This document shows positions 23,340-32,480 of a DNA stretch of 64,000 nt, one piece after another. This DNA is from Proluteimonas flavola. GTDB lineage: Bacteria; Pseudomonadota; Gammaproteobacteria; Xanthomonadales; Xanthomonadaceae. How positions within the stretch are numbered: the first letter of the stretch is position 1; each line of letters begins with the position of its first letter. Location: NCBI RefSeq assembly GCF_021191705.1, contig NZ_JAIWPU010000001.1:1-64000 (forward strand), written 5' to 3'. A program made the position numbers and the translations under genes. Under the pieces are notes generated by a model. The model was not told where the DNA came from, searched no databases, and saw nothing but the letters and a program-made list of their open reading frames with translations.

Positions 23340-25466
23340 ATGTCCCTGTTCTCCCCCATCCTGCGCCGCCTCGCCGATCTTCCGGTCGCCCGCAAGTTCA
23401 TCCTGCTGTGCGCGGTGCTGGCACTGGGCATCCTGGCGCTGAGCGTGTCGGCAGCCCGGCTGCAGTACGTGGAACTGGTCGACGCGCGCAAGCAGAGCGT
23501 CGAGACCCAGATCGATACCGGCATCAGCATCATCGAGCACTACGCCGGCCAGGCGCGGGACGGGCGCATCACGACCGAGCAGGCCCAGACGCTGGCGCTC
23601 GGCGCACTCGGCGCCATCCGCACCAACGGCGGCACCGACTACTACTTCATCGTCGATCCGCAGCTGAAGATCGTCATGCATCCCAACCGCGACGCCGGCA
23701 CCGACATGGACGCCTATCAGAGCGAAGCCGGCGAGTACGTCTACCGCGACATCCTCGAGGCGGTGACGAATGGCGACGGCTTCTCCGGCTACAGCGCGCC
23801 AAAGCCGGGCCACGACGGCCAGTTCGGGAAGATCAGTTACGCCCGCGCATTCGACGAGTGGGGCTGGATCCTGACGATGGGCGTGTACGCCGACGACATC
23901 CAGCAGCAGGCGATGGTGTTCACCCGCCTGCTGGCGCTGCTCGGCGGCCTGGTGATCCTGGTGGCGATCGGCCTGTCGTGGCTGATCGGCAGCGCCATCG
24001 TGATCCCGCTGCGGGCAGCGACGCGCACCGCCGAGTCGATCGCCTCGGGCCGCTTCGACAACACGATCGCCATCACCTCGCGCGACGAGACCGGCCAGCT
24101 GATGGCCAGCATGCGCCAGATGCAGGACCAGCTGCAGCGCTTCAACGCCGAGATGAACACGATGATCCGCCTGCAGCAGGGCGAGGACATCAGCCACCGC
24201 ATTCCCGAGGATTTCCCCGGCGATTACGGCGCGCTGGCGCGTGGCGTCAACACGGTGGTGTTCGAACACCTCGACGCGATCGCCGACGCGATGGCGGTGA
24301 TGGACGCGTACGGCCAGGGCGACCTGGGCCGCGACATGCGCCGTCTGCCGGGACAGCGTGCGCGCCTGCACGCAGCGCTGGACGCGGTGAAGACCAACAT
24401 GGGCGCGGTCAACGGGGAGATCGCCACGCTGGCCGAAGCCGCCGCGCGTGGCGACTTCGGCGCACGCGGTGACGCGTCGCGCTACAGCTTCGCGTTCGCC
24501 GAGATGATCGAGGCGCTGAACCGGCTGATGCAGCAGGCCGATGCGGGCCTCACCGATGTCGGCCGGATCATGGCCGCGATCGCCGACGGCGATCTGTCGC
24601 AGCGCGTGGATGCGCGCTACCAGGGCGCATTCGGCCGACTGGCCGACGACGCCAACCGCACCGCGTCGCAGCTGGCCGAGGTCGTGCGCGGCATCCAGCA
24701 GTCGGCCGTCTCCATCGCCGGCGCCGCCGGCGAGATCGCAGCCGGCAACGACGACCTGTCGCGCCGCACCGAAAGCCAGGCCGCGAACCTCGAGGAGACC
24801 GCAGCGTCGATGGAGGAGCTGACCTCGACCGTGCGCCAGAACGCCGACCACGCGCGCCAGGCCAACGAGCTGGCGCGCAGCGCCGCCGACGTCGCCGGCC
24901 AGGGCGGCCGCGCGGTCGAGGAAGTCGTGGCGACGATGGCCTCGATCGACGCGTCTTCGGCGCGCATCGGCGCGATCGACGGCATCGCGTTCCAGACCAA
25001 CATCCTCGCGCTCAATGCCGCGGTCGAAGCCGCCCGCGCCGGCGAACAGGGCCGCGGTTTCGCGGTCGTCGCCAGCGAAGTGCGCACGCTGGCCCAGCGC
25101 TCGGCCGAGGCTGCGCGCGAAATCAAGCAGCTGATCGGCGAATCGGTCACGCGCGTGCGCGAAGGCTCCAGCCAGGTCGCCGTGGCCGGCGCCACGATGG
25201 CGCAGGTGCTGACTTCGGTCGACCGGGTGACCGGGATCATGGCCGAGATCAGTGCCGCGTCGCAGGAGCAGTCGTCGGGCATCGACCAGGTCAACCAGAC
25301 CGTGATCCAGCTCGACGAGACCACCCAGCAGAACGCCGCGCTGGTGGAGGAAGCCACCGCCGCGGCGCGCAGCCTGGCCGACCAGGCGCAGCAGCTCACG
25401 CGCGCGGTCGCGACGTTCCGGCTGGTGCCGGCGACGCGGCGCCAGCCGGTGTTCGCGGAGACCTGA
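23340..25466 (+). CDS. Methyl-accepting chemotaxis protein with sCache sensor
   Basis: A transmembrane chemoreceptor of about 708 residues from the ATG at 23340. A first membrane helix (about 20-40) is followed by a single-Cache periplasmic domain ([36 protein letters not shown]), a second helix (about 200-220), HAMP and linker helices, and the long signalling coiled coil with the conserved tip [29 protein letters not shown]. It should signal through CheW and CheA. Compared with Tsr/Tar the segment just before the tip is four residues shorter ([13 protein letters not shown]), an oddity described in the findings. No other chemotaxis gene is nearby. The ligand is unknown; sCache domains often bind small organic acids. 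Confidence 0.93.
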   Translation: MSLFSPILRRLADLPVARKFILLCAVLALGILALSVSAARLQYVELVDARKQSVETQIDTGISIIEHYAGQARDGRITTEQAQTLALGALGAIRTNGGTDYYFIVDPQLKIVMHPNRDAGTDMDAYQSEAGEYVYRDILEAVTNGDGFSGYSAPKPGHDGQFGKISYARAFDEWGWILTMGVYADDIQQQAMVFTRLLALLGGLVILVAIGLSWLIGSAIVIPLRAATRTAESIASGRFDNTIAITSRDETGQLMASMRQMQDQLQRFNAEMNTMIRLQQGEDISHRIPEDFPGDYGALARGVNTVVFEHLDAIADAMAVMDAYGQGDLGRDMRRLPGQRARLHAALDAVKTNMGAVNGEIATLAEAAARGDFGARGDASRYSFAFAEMIEALNRLMQQADAGLTDVGRIMAAIADGDLSQRVDARYQGAFGRLADDANRTASQLAEVVRGIQQSAVSIAGAAGEIAAGNDDLSRRTESQAANLEETAASMEELTSTVRQNADHARQANELARSAADVAGQGGRAVEEVVATMASIDASSARIGAIDGIAFQTNILALNAAVEAARAGEQGRGFAVVASEVRTLAQRSAEAAREIKQLIGESVTRVREGSSQVAVAGATMAQVLTSVDRVTGIMAEISAASQEQSSGIDQVNQTVIQLDETTQQNAALVEEATAAARSLADQAQQLTRAVATFRLVPATRRQPVFAET

Positions 25467-25472
25467 CGCCCG

Positions 25473-25640
25473 CTAGGAGCGTGGGCGGCAGAAATGTTCG
25501 AGGCGAAAAGTTCGCTGCACGAGGCCAGATTTTCGCCGGTTTGCAGGCTCGTAGTGGTGCTACGGGCCAAAAACCGGCGGAAATATGGACCGTGCAGCGG
25601 GCTTTGCAGCCCGGACGATTTCTGCCGCCCACGCTCCTAG
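25473..25640. mobile_element. 168-bp MITE-like palindromic element
   Basis: Perfect 23-bp terminal inverted repeats lie at 25473-25495 and 25618-25640 (CTAGGAGCGTGGGCGGCAG... and its complement). Nested inverted repeats continue inward: CGCTGCACG with CGTGCAGCG, ATTTTCGCCGGTTT with AAACCGGCGGAAAT, and GGCTCGTAG with CTACGGGCC at the apex. The whole element can fold into one long hairpin. It carries no open reading frame and sits between the chemoreceptor stop and the next gene. It is best explained as a miniature transposable element; a large structured RNA or terminator is an alternative. Confidence 0.75.
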
Positions 25641-25885
25641 CAGGGCGCCGTGGGTCGACGCGGCCCACGGCGCTTCGGCGGTGCGGCGTGCGTGGACGCC
25701 GCGCCCGCGTCCGCGCCGCGGCGCCCCTCTACACTGTCCGCGATGCGTCTCTGCCTACGACTCCGCCCGACCCATCCGGCGCTGCTGCGCGCCGGCCGTG
25801 AACGGATACCGCTCACCTCGACGACCTGCCGCCGCCGCGGACGCGGCTTGCCGCGGCGCCCGGCGCGACGCACGACCGGATCCGT

Positions 25886-28534
25886 GTGATGCGTAGCCGC
25901 CCGCGCCTGCGACGCCTGCTACTGACCGTGCTGATCGCCTGCGGCGGCCTCGTGCTGGTCGCAGGCCTCGGCTATCGCGAGGGCGCGCGGCGCGCGCTCG
26001 GTGCGCAGTCGGCGCAGGCCGCGCAGCAACTCGACCTGCAGGCGCAGGCGCTCAACCAGCGCATCGAACGGTATCGCGCCCTGCCCCAGGTGCTGGCGCT
26101 GGATCCCGACCTGCGCGCCGCCGTGGCCGCACCGGTCGATGCCGCCACCCGGGCGCGCCTCAACCAGCGCCTCGAAGACGCCAACCGCACCACGCGCGCG
26201 TCGACGCTGACGCTGATCGACGCACGCGGCATCGCGATCGCGGCGAGCAACTGGCGCGACGCCGGCAGCAACGTGGGCGAGGACTATACGTTCCGGCCCT
26301 ACGTGCAACAGGCCTTGCGCGACGGCCGCGGGCGCTTCTACGGCATCGGCGTGACCACGTCGGTGCCCGGCTATTTCCTGTCCGAAGCCCTGCGCGACGA
26401 TGCCGGCCGCGCGGTCGGCGTCATCGCGATCAAGATCGAACTCGCGGCAATCGAACGCACCTGGCCCGACGACGGCGATCTGGTGCTGGCCAGCGACGCC
26501 CACGACGTGGTGTTCCTCGCCAGCCGCGCCGCATGGCGCTACCGGGTGCTGGCACCGCTGGATGCGGACGCGCGTCAGGAACTGGTCGCGACCCGGCAGT
26601 ACGAAGGCGAGCAGCTGCGCGCGTATTCCGGCCAGATGCTGCGCAATGCCGGCACGCATGGCGCGGTGGTGCGTGTCGACATGCCGGCGATGCCCGGCCA
26701 GTGGCTATGGCAGCGCGCGCCGGTCGCCGACACCGACTGGACCCTGCATCTGCTGCACGATGCCGCGCCGGTCGCAGCCGCGGGTCGCGAGTGGGCGACG
26801 ATCGCCGGCGCGTCCTGGGCGGCGCTGGTGTTCCTGACCCTGTTCCTGCAGCAGCGCGTGCGCCTGGGTGCGCTGCGCCGGCGCAGCCGCGACGAACTCG
26901 AAACCCTGGTGCGCCACCACGCCGAGGAACTGCGCAGCGCGCGCGACGGCCTGGTCGCGGCCGCGCAGGAGGCCGACACCGGCCTGAGCCGGCGGCTGGC
27001 GCATCTGCCGCAGGGCGTGGTGATCATCGACGCGGACCTGCGCATCGTCGCGTGGAATGCGCGCTACATCGAACTGTTCCGCTTCCCGCCGGAGCTGGTG
27101 CGCGTGGGCACGCCGATCGAGGAGGTGTTCCGCTACAACGCGCGCCGCGGCCTGCTCGGCCCGGGCCCGGTGGAAGAGGCGATCGAACGCCGGCTCGACC
27201 ACCTGCGCAGCGGCAAGCCGCACATGCGCGAGAGCGAGAAGTACGACGGCACGGTGCTGGAGATCCGCGGCAACCCGCTGCCCGATGGCGGCTTCGTCAC
27301 CAGCTACGCCGACATCACCACCTACAAGACCACCGCGCGCGAACTGCGCACGCTGGCCGATGCGCTGGAGAAGCGCATCGCCGAACGCACCGCCGACCTC
27401 GAACTGGCGCGCGCCGAGGCCGAGGCCGCGAACCGCTACAAGGGCCGCTTCGCCGCCGCCGCGGTGCACGACCTGCTGCAACCGCTCAACGCCGCGCGCA
27501 TGTTCACCGCCGGCCTGCGTACGCGCCTGCGCGACGAGGAAACGCGACGCATCGCCGACAGCATCGACGGCGCGCTGTCGGCGCAGGATGGCATCCTCGC
27601 CAGCCTGCTCGACATCTCGCGGCTGGAGACCGGCACGCTGCGCACCGATGTGCGCGCAGTGGCGCTGGGGCCGTTGCTGGAGGGTCTTGCGCGCGAGACC
27701 GGCGTGCTCGCGCAGGCACGCGGCCTGCGCTTCGATCACGTGCCCACGCGCGCCTGGGTACGCAGCGACGCCACCCTGCTGCGGCGGCTGGTGCAGAACT
27801 TCCTGTCGAACGCGGTGCGCTACACCGCGCGCGGCCGCATCGTGCTCGGCGTGCGCCGCGACGGCGATCGGCTGTGGATCGAAGTGCACGACACCGGTCC
27901 CGGCATCGCCCCGAACCGCCAGCGCGAGATCTTCGAGGAGTTCCGCCGCCTCGACGACGGCAATGCCGGCGACCGCGGCGCGGGACTGGGCCTGGCGATC
28001 GTCGACCGCATCGCACGCCTGCTCGGCCATCGCGTCGACCTGCGCTCGCGTCCCGGCGCCGGCAGCGTGTTCCGGGTGTCGGTGCCGCTGACCGATGCGC
28101 CGGCGCAGCCGGTCGTCGAACCCGAGGCGCCGAACGTGCCGGCCGAAGACGACGCGCCGCTCCGCGGCTGCCGCGTCTGGGTCATCGACGACGACCCGCA
28201 GGTCTGCGCCGCGACCCGGCATCTGCTCGAACGCTGGGACTGCAAAGTCCCCCTCGCCGACGGCCCGCACGCCGCGCTCGCCGCCGCCGTGCGCGGCGAA
28301 GCCCCCGACATCGTGCTGCTGGACGTGCGCATGGGCGAACACCATGGCCCGACGCTGTTCGAAACCCTGTGCGACCGCTGGAGCGCGGTGCCGCTGGCGA
28401 TCCTGGTCACCGGCGAAGCCGACCCGGCGTTGCGCGCACAGGCGCGCGATGCGGGTCAGGGGTTCCTGCCGAAGCCGGTGCGGCCGCCTGCGTTGCGGGC
28501 GCTGATGATGCAGATGCGGTTGCGGGGGTACTGA
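25886..28534 (+). CDS. Hybrid sensor histidine kinase, Cache-PAS-HisKA-HATPase-REC
   Basis: An 882-residue membrane hybrid kinase. Two helices (about 10-30 and 305-325) flank a periplasmic Cache-type sensor (NVGEDYTFRPYVQQAL, TTSVPGYFLSEAL). A cytoplasmic PAS domain follows (PQGVVIIDADLRIVAWN), then a coiled coil, a NahK-type dimerisation domain with His528 in AAVHDLLQPLNAARMF, the HATPase_c (NFLSNAVRYT, DTGPGIAP, GAGLGLAIV) and a C-terminal receiver with Asp813 in VLLDVRMGEH. Two ATGs are adjacent at 25886 and 25889. It faces a LuxR-type response regulator at 28863 on the other strand, a likely partner by proximity. The same kinase class recurs at 37525. The ligand is unknown. Confidence 0.93.
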   Translation: MMRSRPRLRRLLLTVLIACGGLVLVAGLGYREGARRALGAQSAQAAQQLDLQAQALNQRIERYRALPQVLALDPDLRAAVAAPVDAATRARLNQRLEDANRTTRASTLTLIDARGIAIAASNWRDAGSNVGEDYTFRPYVQQALRDGRGRFYGIGVTTSVPGYFLSEALRDDAGRAVGVIAIKIELAAIERTWPDDGDLVLASDAHDVVFLASRAAWRYRVLAPLDADARQELVATRQYEGEQLRAYSGQMLRNAGTHGAVVRVDMPAMPGQWLWQRAPVADTDWTLHLLHDAAPVAAAGREWATIAGASWAALVFLTLFLQQRVRLGALRRRSRDELETLVRHHAEELRSARDGLVAAAQEADTGLSRRLAHLPQGVVIIDADLRIVAWNARYIELFRFPPELVRVGTPIEEVFRYNARRGLLGPGPVEEAIERRLDHLRSGKPHMRESEKYDGTVLEIRGNPLPDGGFVTSYADITTYKTTARELRTLADALEKRIAERTADLELARAEAEAANRYKGRFAAAAVHDLLQPLNAARMFTAGLRTRLRDEETRRIADSIDGALSAQDGILASLLDISRLETGTLRTDVRAVALGPLLEGLARETGVLAQARGLRFDHVPTRAWVRSDATLLRRLVQNFLSNAVRYTARGRIVLGVRRDGDRLWIEVHDTGPGIAPNRQREIFEEFRRLDDGNAGDRGAGLGLAIVDRIARLLGHRVDLRSRPGAGSVFRVSVPLTDAPAQPVVEPEAPNVPAEDDAPLRGCRVWVIDDDPQVCAATRHLLERWDCKVPLADGPHAALAAAVRGEAPDIVLLDVRMGEHHGPTLFETLCDRWSAVPLAILVTGEADPALRAQARDAGQGFLPKPVRPPALRALMMQMRLRGY

Positions 28535-28546
28535 GGCGGAACGACG

Positions 28547-28570
28547 CCCTCCCCCGCGTGCGGGGGAGGG
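28547..28570. repeat. CCCTCCCCCGC palindrome, copy A
   Basis: CCCTCCCCCGC-GT-GCGGGGGAGGG, a perfect 11-bp hairpin 12 bases after the kinase stop. Near-identical copies lie at 28675-28698 (loop AC) and 28835-28858. Copy A also continues into GTTGGGGTGGGGGC, which is mirrored before copy B. It is a repetitive intergenic palindrome and may act as a terminator. Confidence 0.65.
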
Positions 28571-28674
28571 TTGGGGTGGGGGCGAACGACCCGATCGCAG
28601 AGCACCAAACCTCTCGCCTTTGCCTGCGCGCGCGAGTCGTCATGCCTGCGCCCTGGCTGATTGCCCCCTCCCAA

Positions 28675-28990
28675 CCCTCCCCCGCACGCGGGGGAGGGCT
28701 GACTACGCCTCGTCTTCGCGCTCCAGCGCCTTCACCAGCGCCGCCGCCTGCGTGCGGCTGTGACGTTCGAGCTTCCTGAGGATCTCGCGGTCACGTGCAT
28801 CTTGACGGCGTTCTCCGCCAGCTTCGGACCGACTCCCTCCCCCGCGTGCGGGGGAGGGCTGACTACGCCTCGTCTTCGCGCTCCAACGCCTTCACCAGGA
28901 CCGCCGCCTGCGTGCGGCTGTGGCATTCGAGCTTCTTGAGGATCGCGGTCACGTGCACCTTGACGGTGTTCTCCGCCAACCCGAGTTGAT
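28675..28990. repeat. Imperfect tandem duplication, 160-bp period
   Basis: Two units offset by exactly 160 bases: about 28675-28829 and 28835-28990. Each begins with the CCCTCCCCCGC palindrome and continues with the last roughly 130 bases of a LuxR-type regulator gene, read on the minus strand. The second unit contains the true 3' end of the gene at 28863. The first is diverged, with several substitutions and a two-base insertion. Confidence 0.8.
28699..28829 (-). pseudogene. Duplicated 3' fragment of a LuxR-type regulator
   Basis: On the minus strand this reads LAENAVKMHVTA and, in a shifted frame, a segment ending RTQAAALVKALEREDEA, matching the end of the neighbouring regulator (GLAENTVKVHVTAILKKLE to EREDEA). 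A two-base insertion breaks the frame and there is no N-terminal part. The amino-acid differences indicate an older or different paralogue rather than a fresh copy. It probably remains from a second tandem regulator gene. Confidence 0.75.
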
Positions 28991-29504
28991 GCGCGATCTG
29001 CTTGTTGAGCAGGCCGTCGGCGATGCCCAGCAGCACGCGGAACTGTTGCGGGGTGAGCTGGGCGAGACGCGACGCCAATTGCGCGTCCTCTTCCGAGCGC
29101 TCGGCGGTCAGCGGCGGGAACCAGCTGCCGCCGTCGAGCACGCTCGCGACCGCCTGGCCGATGGACTCGGCCGGCGCCGATTTCGAGATGAACCCCGAAG
29201 CGCCGAACTGCTGCACGCGGCGCACGGTGCGCGGGTGGTCGTTGGAAGAGATCACCACGACCGGCAGCTCGGGACGTTCGCCGCGCAGCCAGACCAGCGA
29301 CGAGAGACCGCGCGCGCCGGGCATCGTCAGGTCGAGCAGCACCAGTTCGATGTCCGGATGCGCGTCGAGCGCGGGTTCGAGGGCCGATGCGGTGGCGGCT
29401 TCGATCACGCGGATCTGGCCGAGGCTGTCGCGCAGTGCATGCAGCACGGCGGCGCGCAGCAACGGGTGGTCGTCGGCGACGAGGATCGTGGGCGCGGTCT
29501 CCAT
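28863..29504 (-). CDS. LuxR/NarL-type response regulator
   Basis: A 213-residue two-domain regulator from the ATG at 29504; an upstream extension to 29786 in the same frame is low-complexity and rejected. Residues 1-125 form a receiver (ILVADDHPLLR, phospho-acceptor Asp58 in VLLDLTMPGARG, ISSN switch, lysine in FISKSA). Residues about 145-205 form a LuxR helix-turn-helix (LTPQQFRVLLGIADGLLNKQIA, LAENTVKVHVTAILKKL). It should bind DNA as a phosphorylated dimer. It converges with the hybrid kinase at 25886-28534, a likely cognate pair of the NahK/ErcS'-regulator type. Its 3' end is duplicated just downstream. Targets are unknown. Confidence 0.93.
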   Translation of the reverse strand: METAPTILVADDHPLLRAAVLHALRDSLGQIRVIEAATASALEPALDAHPDIELVLLDLTMPGARGLSSLVWLRGERPELPVVVISSNDHPRTVRRVQQFGASGFISKSAPAESIGQAVASVLDGGSWFPPLTAERSEEDAQLASRLAQLTPQQFRVLLGIADGLLNKQIAHQLGLAENTVKVHVTAILKKLECHSRTQAAVLVKALEREDEA

Positions 29505-29524
29505 AGGCGGCCAGTCTGGCACGG

Positions 29525-29791
29525 TCAGCGCGCGACGCCGACCGGTGCTGGCACGGAATTCGCAGGCAGACCATGCATATGCGATCTCCGGCATCTCCCG
29601 GCGGCGAACGCGGACAGGAACCGCTGCTGCGCCTGGGGCGACCAGCTCGCCAGACTCAACACCCGGATCCCGCGCGCAGCGGCGACCATGCGTGCATCGA
29701 GCGCGGCGTGATGGGCGATGGCGTCGGGCATGCGCGGTTCCGGCGGGTTCTTCAAGCACGCTGAACCCTCCACGCGCGCTGTGCATTTCAC
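29525..29791 (-). pseudogene. Truncated N-terminal fragment, possibly DUF1704 (QEGLA-motif) family
   Basis: An 88-codon minus-strand frame whose middle (DARMVAAARGIRVLSLASW, then a FLSAFAAGR-like segment) resembles the beginning of the flavohemoglobin-expression-modulating QEGLA-motif family, which is normally several hundred residues long. Nothing resembling the rest of that family follows. It lies between rsgA and the LuxR regulator on the same strand. It is either a degraded remnant or a chance frame; the identification is from recalled motif only. Confidence 0.35.
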
Positions 29792-29842
29792 GCCTTGCCC
29801 CGCAGGCGGGGAGGGCTTCGAGCCTTCAGGCGATACGGACGC

Positions 29843-30997
29843 TCAACGCTCCCGCGTCCAGTCCGATCCGCGCTTCGCCGGCTTCACCCCCGGCCGCCCG
29901 CCGGTCTTCGGCGCCGGCTTGCCGGACGGCCGGCTCTCCGCCTTCTGCGCCATGCGCGTCGCGAGCTGATCCGCCGCGCCGGCGAGTTCGTCGCGCAGTT
30001 TCAGGTAACTGCCCAGGCGCCCCGGATCGAGCGTGCCCGCGTCGACCGCCTCCCACACCGCGCAACCCGGCTCGTTGCCATGCGTGCAGTCGCGGAACCG
30101 GCATTGCGCCGCGATCGCTTCGACGTCGGCGAATCCGCCTTCCGACAGATCCTCTTCGCCGGTCGGCTTGAGCTCGCGCATGCCGGGCGTGTCGATCAGG
30201 CAGGCGCCCGACGGCAGCGGGATCAGCGCGCGGTGGGTCGTGGTGTGGCGGCCGCGGTCGTCGGTCTCGCGCACCGCGGCGGTCTTCATGCGTTCGACGC
30301 CGAGCAGGCTGTTGGTCAGCGTGGACTTGCCCGTGCCCGAACTGCCGACCAGCACCGCCGTCACGCCGGGGCCGAGCCATCGGTGCAGCACCGCGGCGCT
30401 GTCGCGGTCGCGCGCGTTGACCGGCACCACGGCCACGCCCAGCCCGGCGATCTCGGTCAGCGCGGCCACGGCGGCGGCGATGTCGGCCTCGGGCTTGTCG
30501 GCCTTGGTCAGCACGATCACCGGCGTGCCGCCGCCGCGCACCAGCAGCAGGTAGCGCTCGATGCGCCGCGGATTGAAGTCGGCGTCGAGGCCGCAGACCA
30601 CCAGCACGGTGTCGATGTTCGCGGCGATCAGCTGCTGCTTGTAGTGCTCGCCGGCGGCGGCGCGTTTGATCGCGCTGCGCCGGGGCAGCATCGCGACGAT
30701 GCGCTTGCCGTCCTCGACCAGCACCCAGTCGCCGACCGCGGCCCGGTCTTCCGGCGCGATCGTGCCCTTGCGGTAGCCGCTGCGGCGCAGCCAGTCGGGC
30801 AGCGATTCGACCGCGATCGCTTCGCCCGGCGCGCCGGCGACCAGATAGCCGGAGCGGTGCTGCTCGACCACGCGCATCGGCCGGGAGTGTGGATGCGCGG
30901 CCATGACCCCGGCCCAGGGACCCGACGGTGCGCCATCGAACGGCCAGCCGATCGCGCGCAACGCAGGATCGGCGGCGGTCGGGTCGATGGGGCTCAA
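29843..30997 (-). CDS. rsgA: Ribosome small-subunit maturation GTPase RsgA
   Basis: A 384-residue circularly permuted GTPase that aids late 30S assembly. An N-terminal OB-fold (about 45-115, GDWVLVEDGKRIVAMLPRRS) precedes the GTPase with the motifs in permuted order: G4 TKADK, then G5-like VNARD, G1 GSSGTGKST, G2 region RGRHTTTHR and G3 DTPGMRE. The C-terminal zinc site is present as C-x5-C-x-H-x5-C (CRFRDCTHGNEPGC). The tail is basic and proline-rich (KPAPKTGGRPG). It appears to be a single-gene unit. The true start may be slightly downstream, since an ATG at residue 32 also precedes the conserved region. Confidence 0.96.
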   Translation of the reverse strand: MSPIDPTAADPALRAIGWPFDGAPSGPWAGVMAAHPHSRPMRVVEQHRSGYLVAGAPGEAIAVESLPDWLRRSGYRKGTIAPEDRAAVGDWVLVEDGKRIVAMLPRRSAIKRAAAGEHYKQQLIAANIDTVLVVCGLDADFNPRRIERYLLLVRGGGTPVIVLTKADKPEADIAAAVAALTEIAGLGVAVVPVNARDRDSAAVLHRWLGPGVTAVLVGSSGTGKSTLTNSLLGVERMKTAAVRETDDRGRHTTTHRALIPLPSGACLIDTPGMRELKPTGEEDLSEGGFADVEAIAAQCRFRDCTHGNEPGCAVWEAVDAGTLDPGRLGSYLKLRDELAGAADQLATRMAQKAESRPSGKPAPKTGGRPGVKPAKRGSDWTRER

Positions 30998-31043
30998 GCG
31001 GTGCGTCGGGCGGTCGTCATGCCGCGGATTCTACGGGGATCCC

Positions 31044-31070
31044 CCTGTGGGAGCGCGCTCGCGCGCGATC
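31044..31070. repeat. REP-like element
   Basis: CCTGTGGGAGCG followed by a GCGCGCTCGCGCGC palindrome and CGATC. This is the GTGGGAGCG-hairpin-CGCGA pattern of REP elements in pseudomonads and xanthomonads. It lies between the divergent rsgA and aminotransferase genes. The same head occurs, inverted, at 55560-55585. Confidence 0.6.
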
Positions 31071-31199
31071 CCCGGGCGTACCGCGGTGCCCGGGAACGTC
31101 GGATTCGCGACCGGGCCGTTCCCGCAGGTCCGTGGCCGCGCCACATGAACACGGCTTTTCCGCTAGCATCGCGCGACATTCCCGCGCCGAGCGCCACCG

Positions 31200-32480
31200 A
31201 TGTCCGCCCCCCTGCATGCCCCTCTGAAGACGCGTGAACGCCTGACCGAAGTCCGCTACGAGATCCGCGGCGAGCTGGCGCGTCGAGCGCGTGAACTGGA
31301 GGCGCAGGGGCGCACGCTGATCAAGCTCAACATCGGCAATCCCGGCGCGTTCGGGTTCCGCGCGCCGGATCATCTGCAGCGCGCGATTGCCGAACGCATC
31401 CACGACACCGATCCCTACACCCACCAGCAGGGCCTGCCGGCCGCGCGCGAAACGATCGCCGCGTTCCATGCCGCGCGTGGCACGCAGGACGTGTCGGCCG
31501 AGCGCGTATTCGTCGGCAACGGGGTCAGCGAACTGATCGACATCGCCTTGCGTGCGCTGCTCAATCCCGGCGACGAAGTGCTGGTGCCCTCGCCCGACTA
31601 TCCGCTGTGGTCGGCGGCGACGATCCTCAACGACGGTCGCCCGGTGTTCTACCAGTGCAAGGCAGGCAACGGCTTCCTGCCCGATCCCGACGAGCTCGAA
31701 GCGCTGGTCTCGCCGCGCACGCGCGCGATCGTGCTGATCAATCCGAACAATCCGACCGGCGCGGTGTATCCGCGTGCGCTGCTCGAGCGCATCGTCGCGA
31801 TCGCCGCCAGGCACGACCTGCTGCTGCTTTGCGACGAGATCTATGACGGCATCACCTACGACGACGCGCCGTTCGAACCGATCGCGCCGATCGCCGGCGA
31901 CGTGCCCTGCGTGTCCTTCGGCGGCCTGTCCAAGGTGCACCGCGCCTGCGGCTGGCGCGTGGGCTGGGCGGTGCTGTCGGGCAACGAAGCACGCAGCCGC
32001 GATTTCCGCAACGCGATGGACCTGCTCGGTGCGCTGCGCCTGTGCGCCAACGTACCCGGCCAGTTCGCGATCGAAGCCGCGCTGACCGGCATCGACACGA
32101 TCAGCGCGCTGTGCGCGCCTGGCGGGCGCCTGCACGAGGCGCGCCGCGCGGTGATCGAGGCCTGCGACGCGAGCCCCTGGCTGCAACTCGTCGCGCCGGC
32201 CGGCGCGCTGTATGCCTTCCCCGGCATCGCCGAGGAATTCGCCCAGGGCTTCGACGACCACGCGTTCGCGCTGGAACTGATGGAAGCCGAGGGCGTGCTG
32301 GTGGTGCCGGGCAACAGCTTCAACGTGCCCTACCGCAACCATTTCCGCGTGACCCTGCTGCCCGAACCCGCGCAGTTGCGCGAAGTGTTCGCACGCATCC
32401 ACCGCGTGCTGGAACGGCAGATCGCCGACGCCCGCAAGGTCGTGCCGCTCGCGAAGCGCCAGGCCCGCGTCGCCGGATGA
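31200..32480 (+). CDS. PLP-dependent aminotransferase, AlaA type
   Basis: A 426-residue class I/II (fold type I) aminotransferase. The arrangement matches AlaA/YfbQ: NIGNPGAFGFRAP near the N-terminus, PYTHQQGLPAARE, GNGVSELID, PDYPLWSA, NPNNPTGAVY, CDEIYDGITYD, and the PLP lysine in GGLSKVHRACGWRVGW. The C-terminal arginine of the substrate carboxylate site is in HFRVTLLPE. AlaA makes alanine from pyruvate and glutamate. It opens a tightly coupled operon: its stop overlaps the next gene by four bases (32477-32480). Assignment to AlaA rather than another aminotransferase is probable, not certain. Confidence 0.92.
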   Translation: MSAPLHAPLKTRERLTEVRYEIRGELARRARELEAQGRTLIKLNIGNPGAFGFRAPDHLQRAIAERIHDTDPYTHQQGLPAARETIAAFHAARGTQDVSAERVFVGNGVSELIDIALRALLNPGDEVLVPSPDYPLWSAATILNDGRPVFYQCKAGNGFLPDPDELEALVSPRTRAIVLINPNNPTGAVYPRALLERIVAIAARHDLLLLCDEIYDGITYDDAPFEPIAPIAGDVPCVSFGGLSKVHRACGWRVGWAVLSGNEARSRDFRNAMDLLGALRLCANVPGQFAIEAALTGIDTISALCAPGGRLHEARRAVIEACDASPWLQLVAPAGALYAFPGIAEEFAQGFDDHAFALELMEAEGVLVVPGNSFNVPYRNHFRVTLLPEPAQLREVFARIHRVLERQIADARKVVPLAKRQARVAG

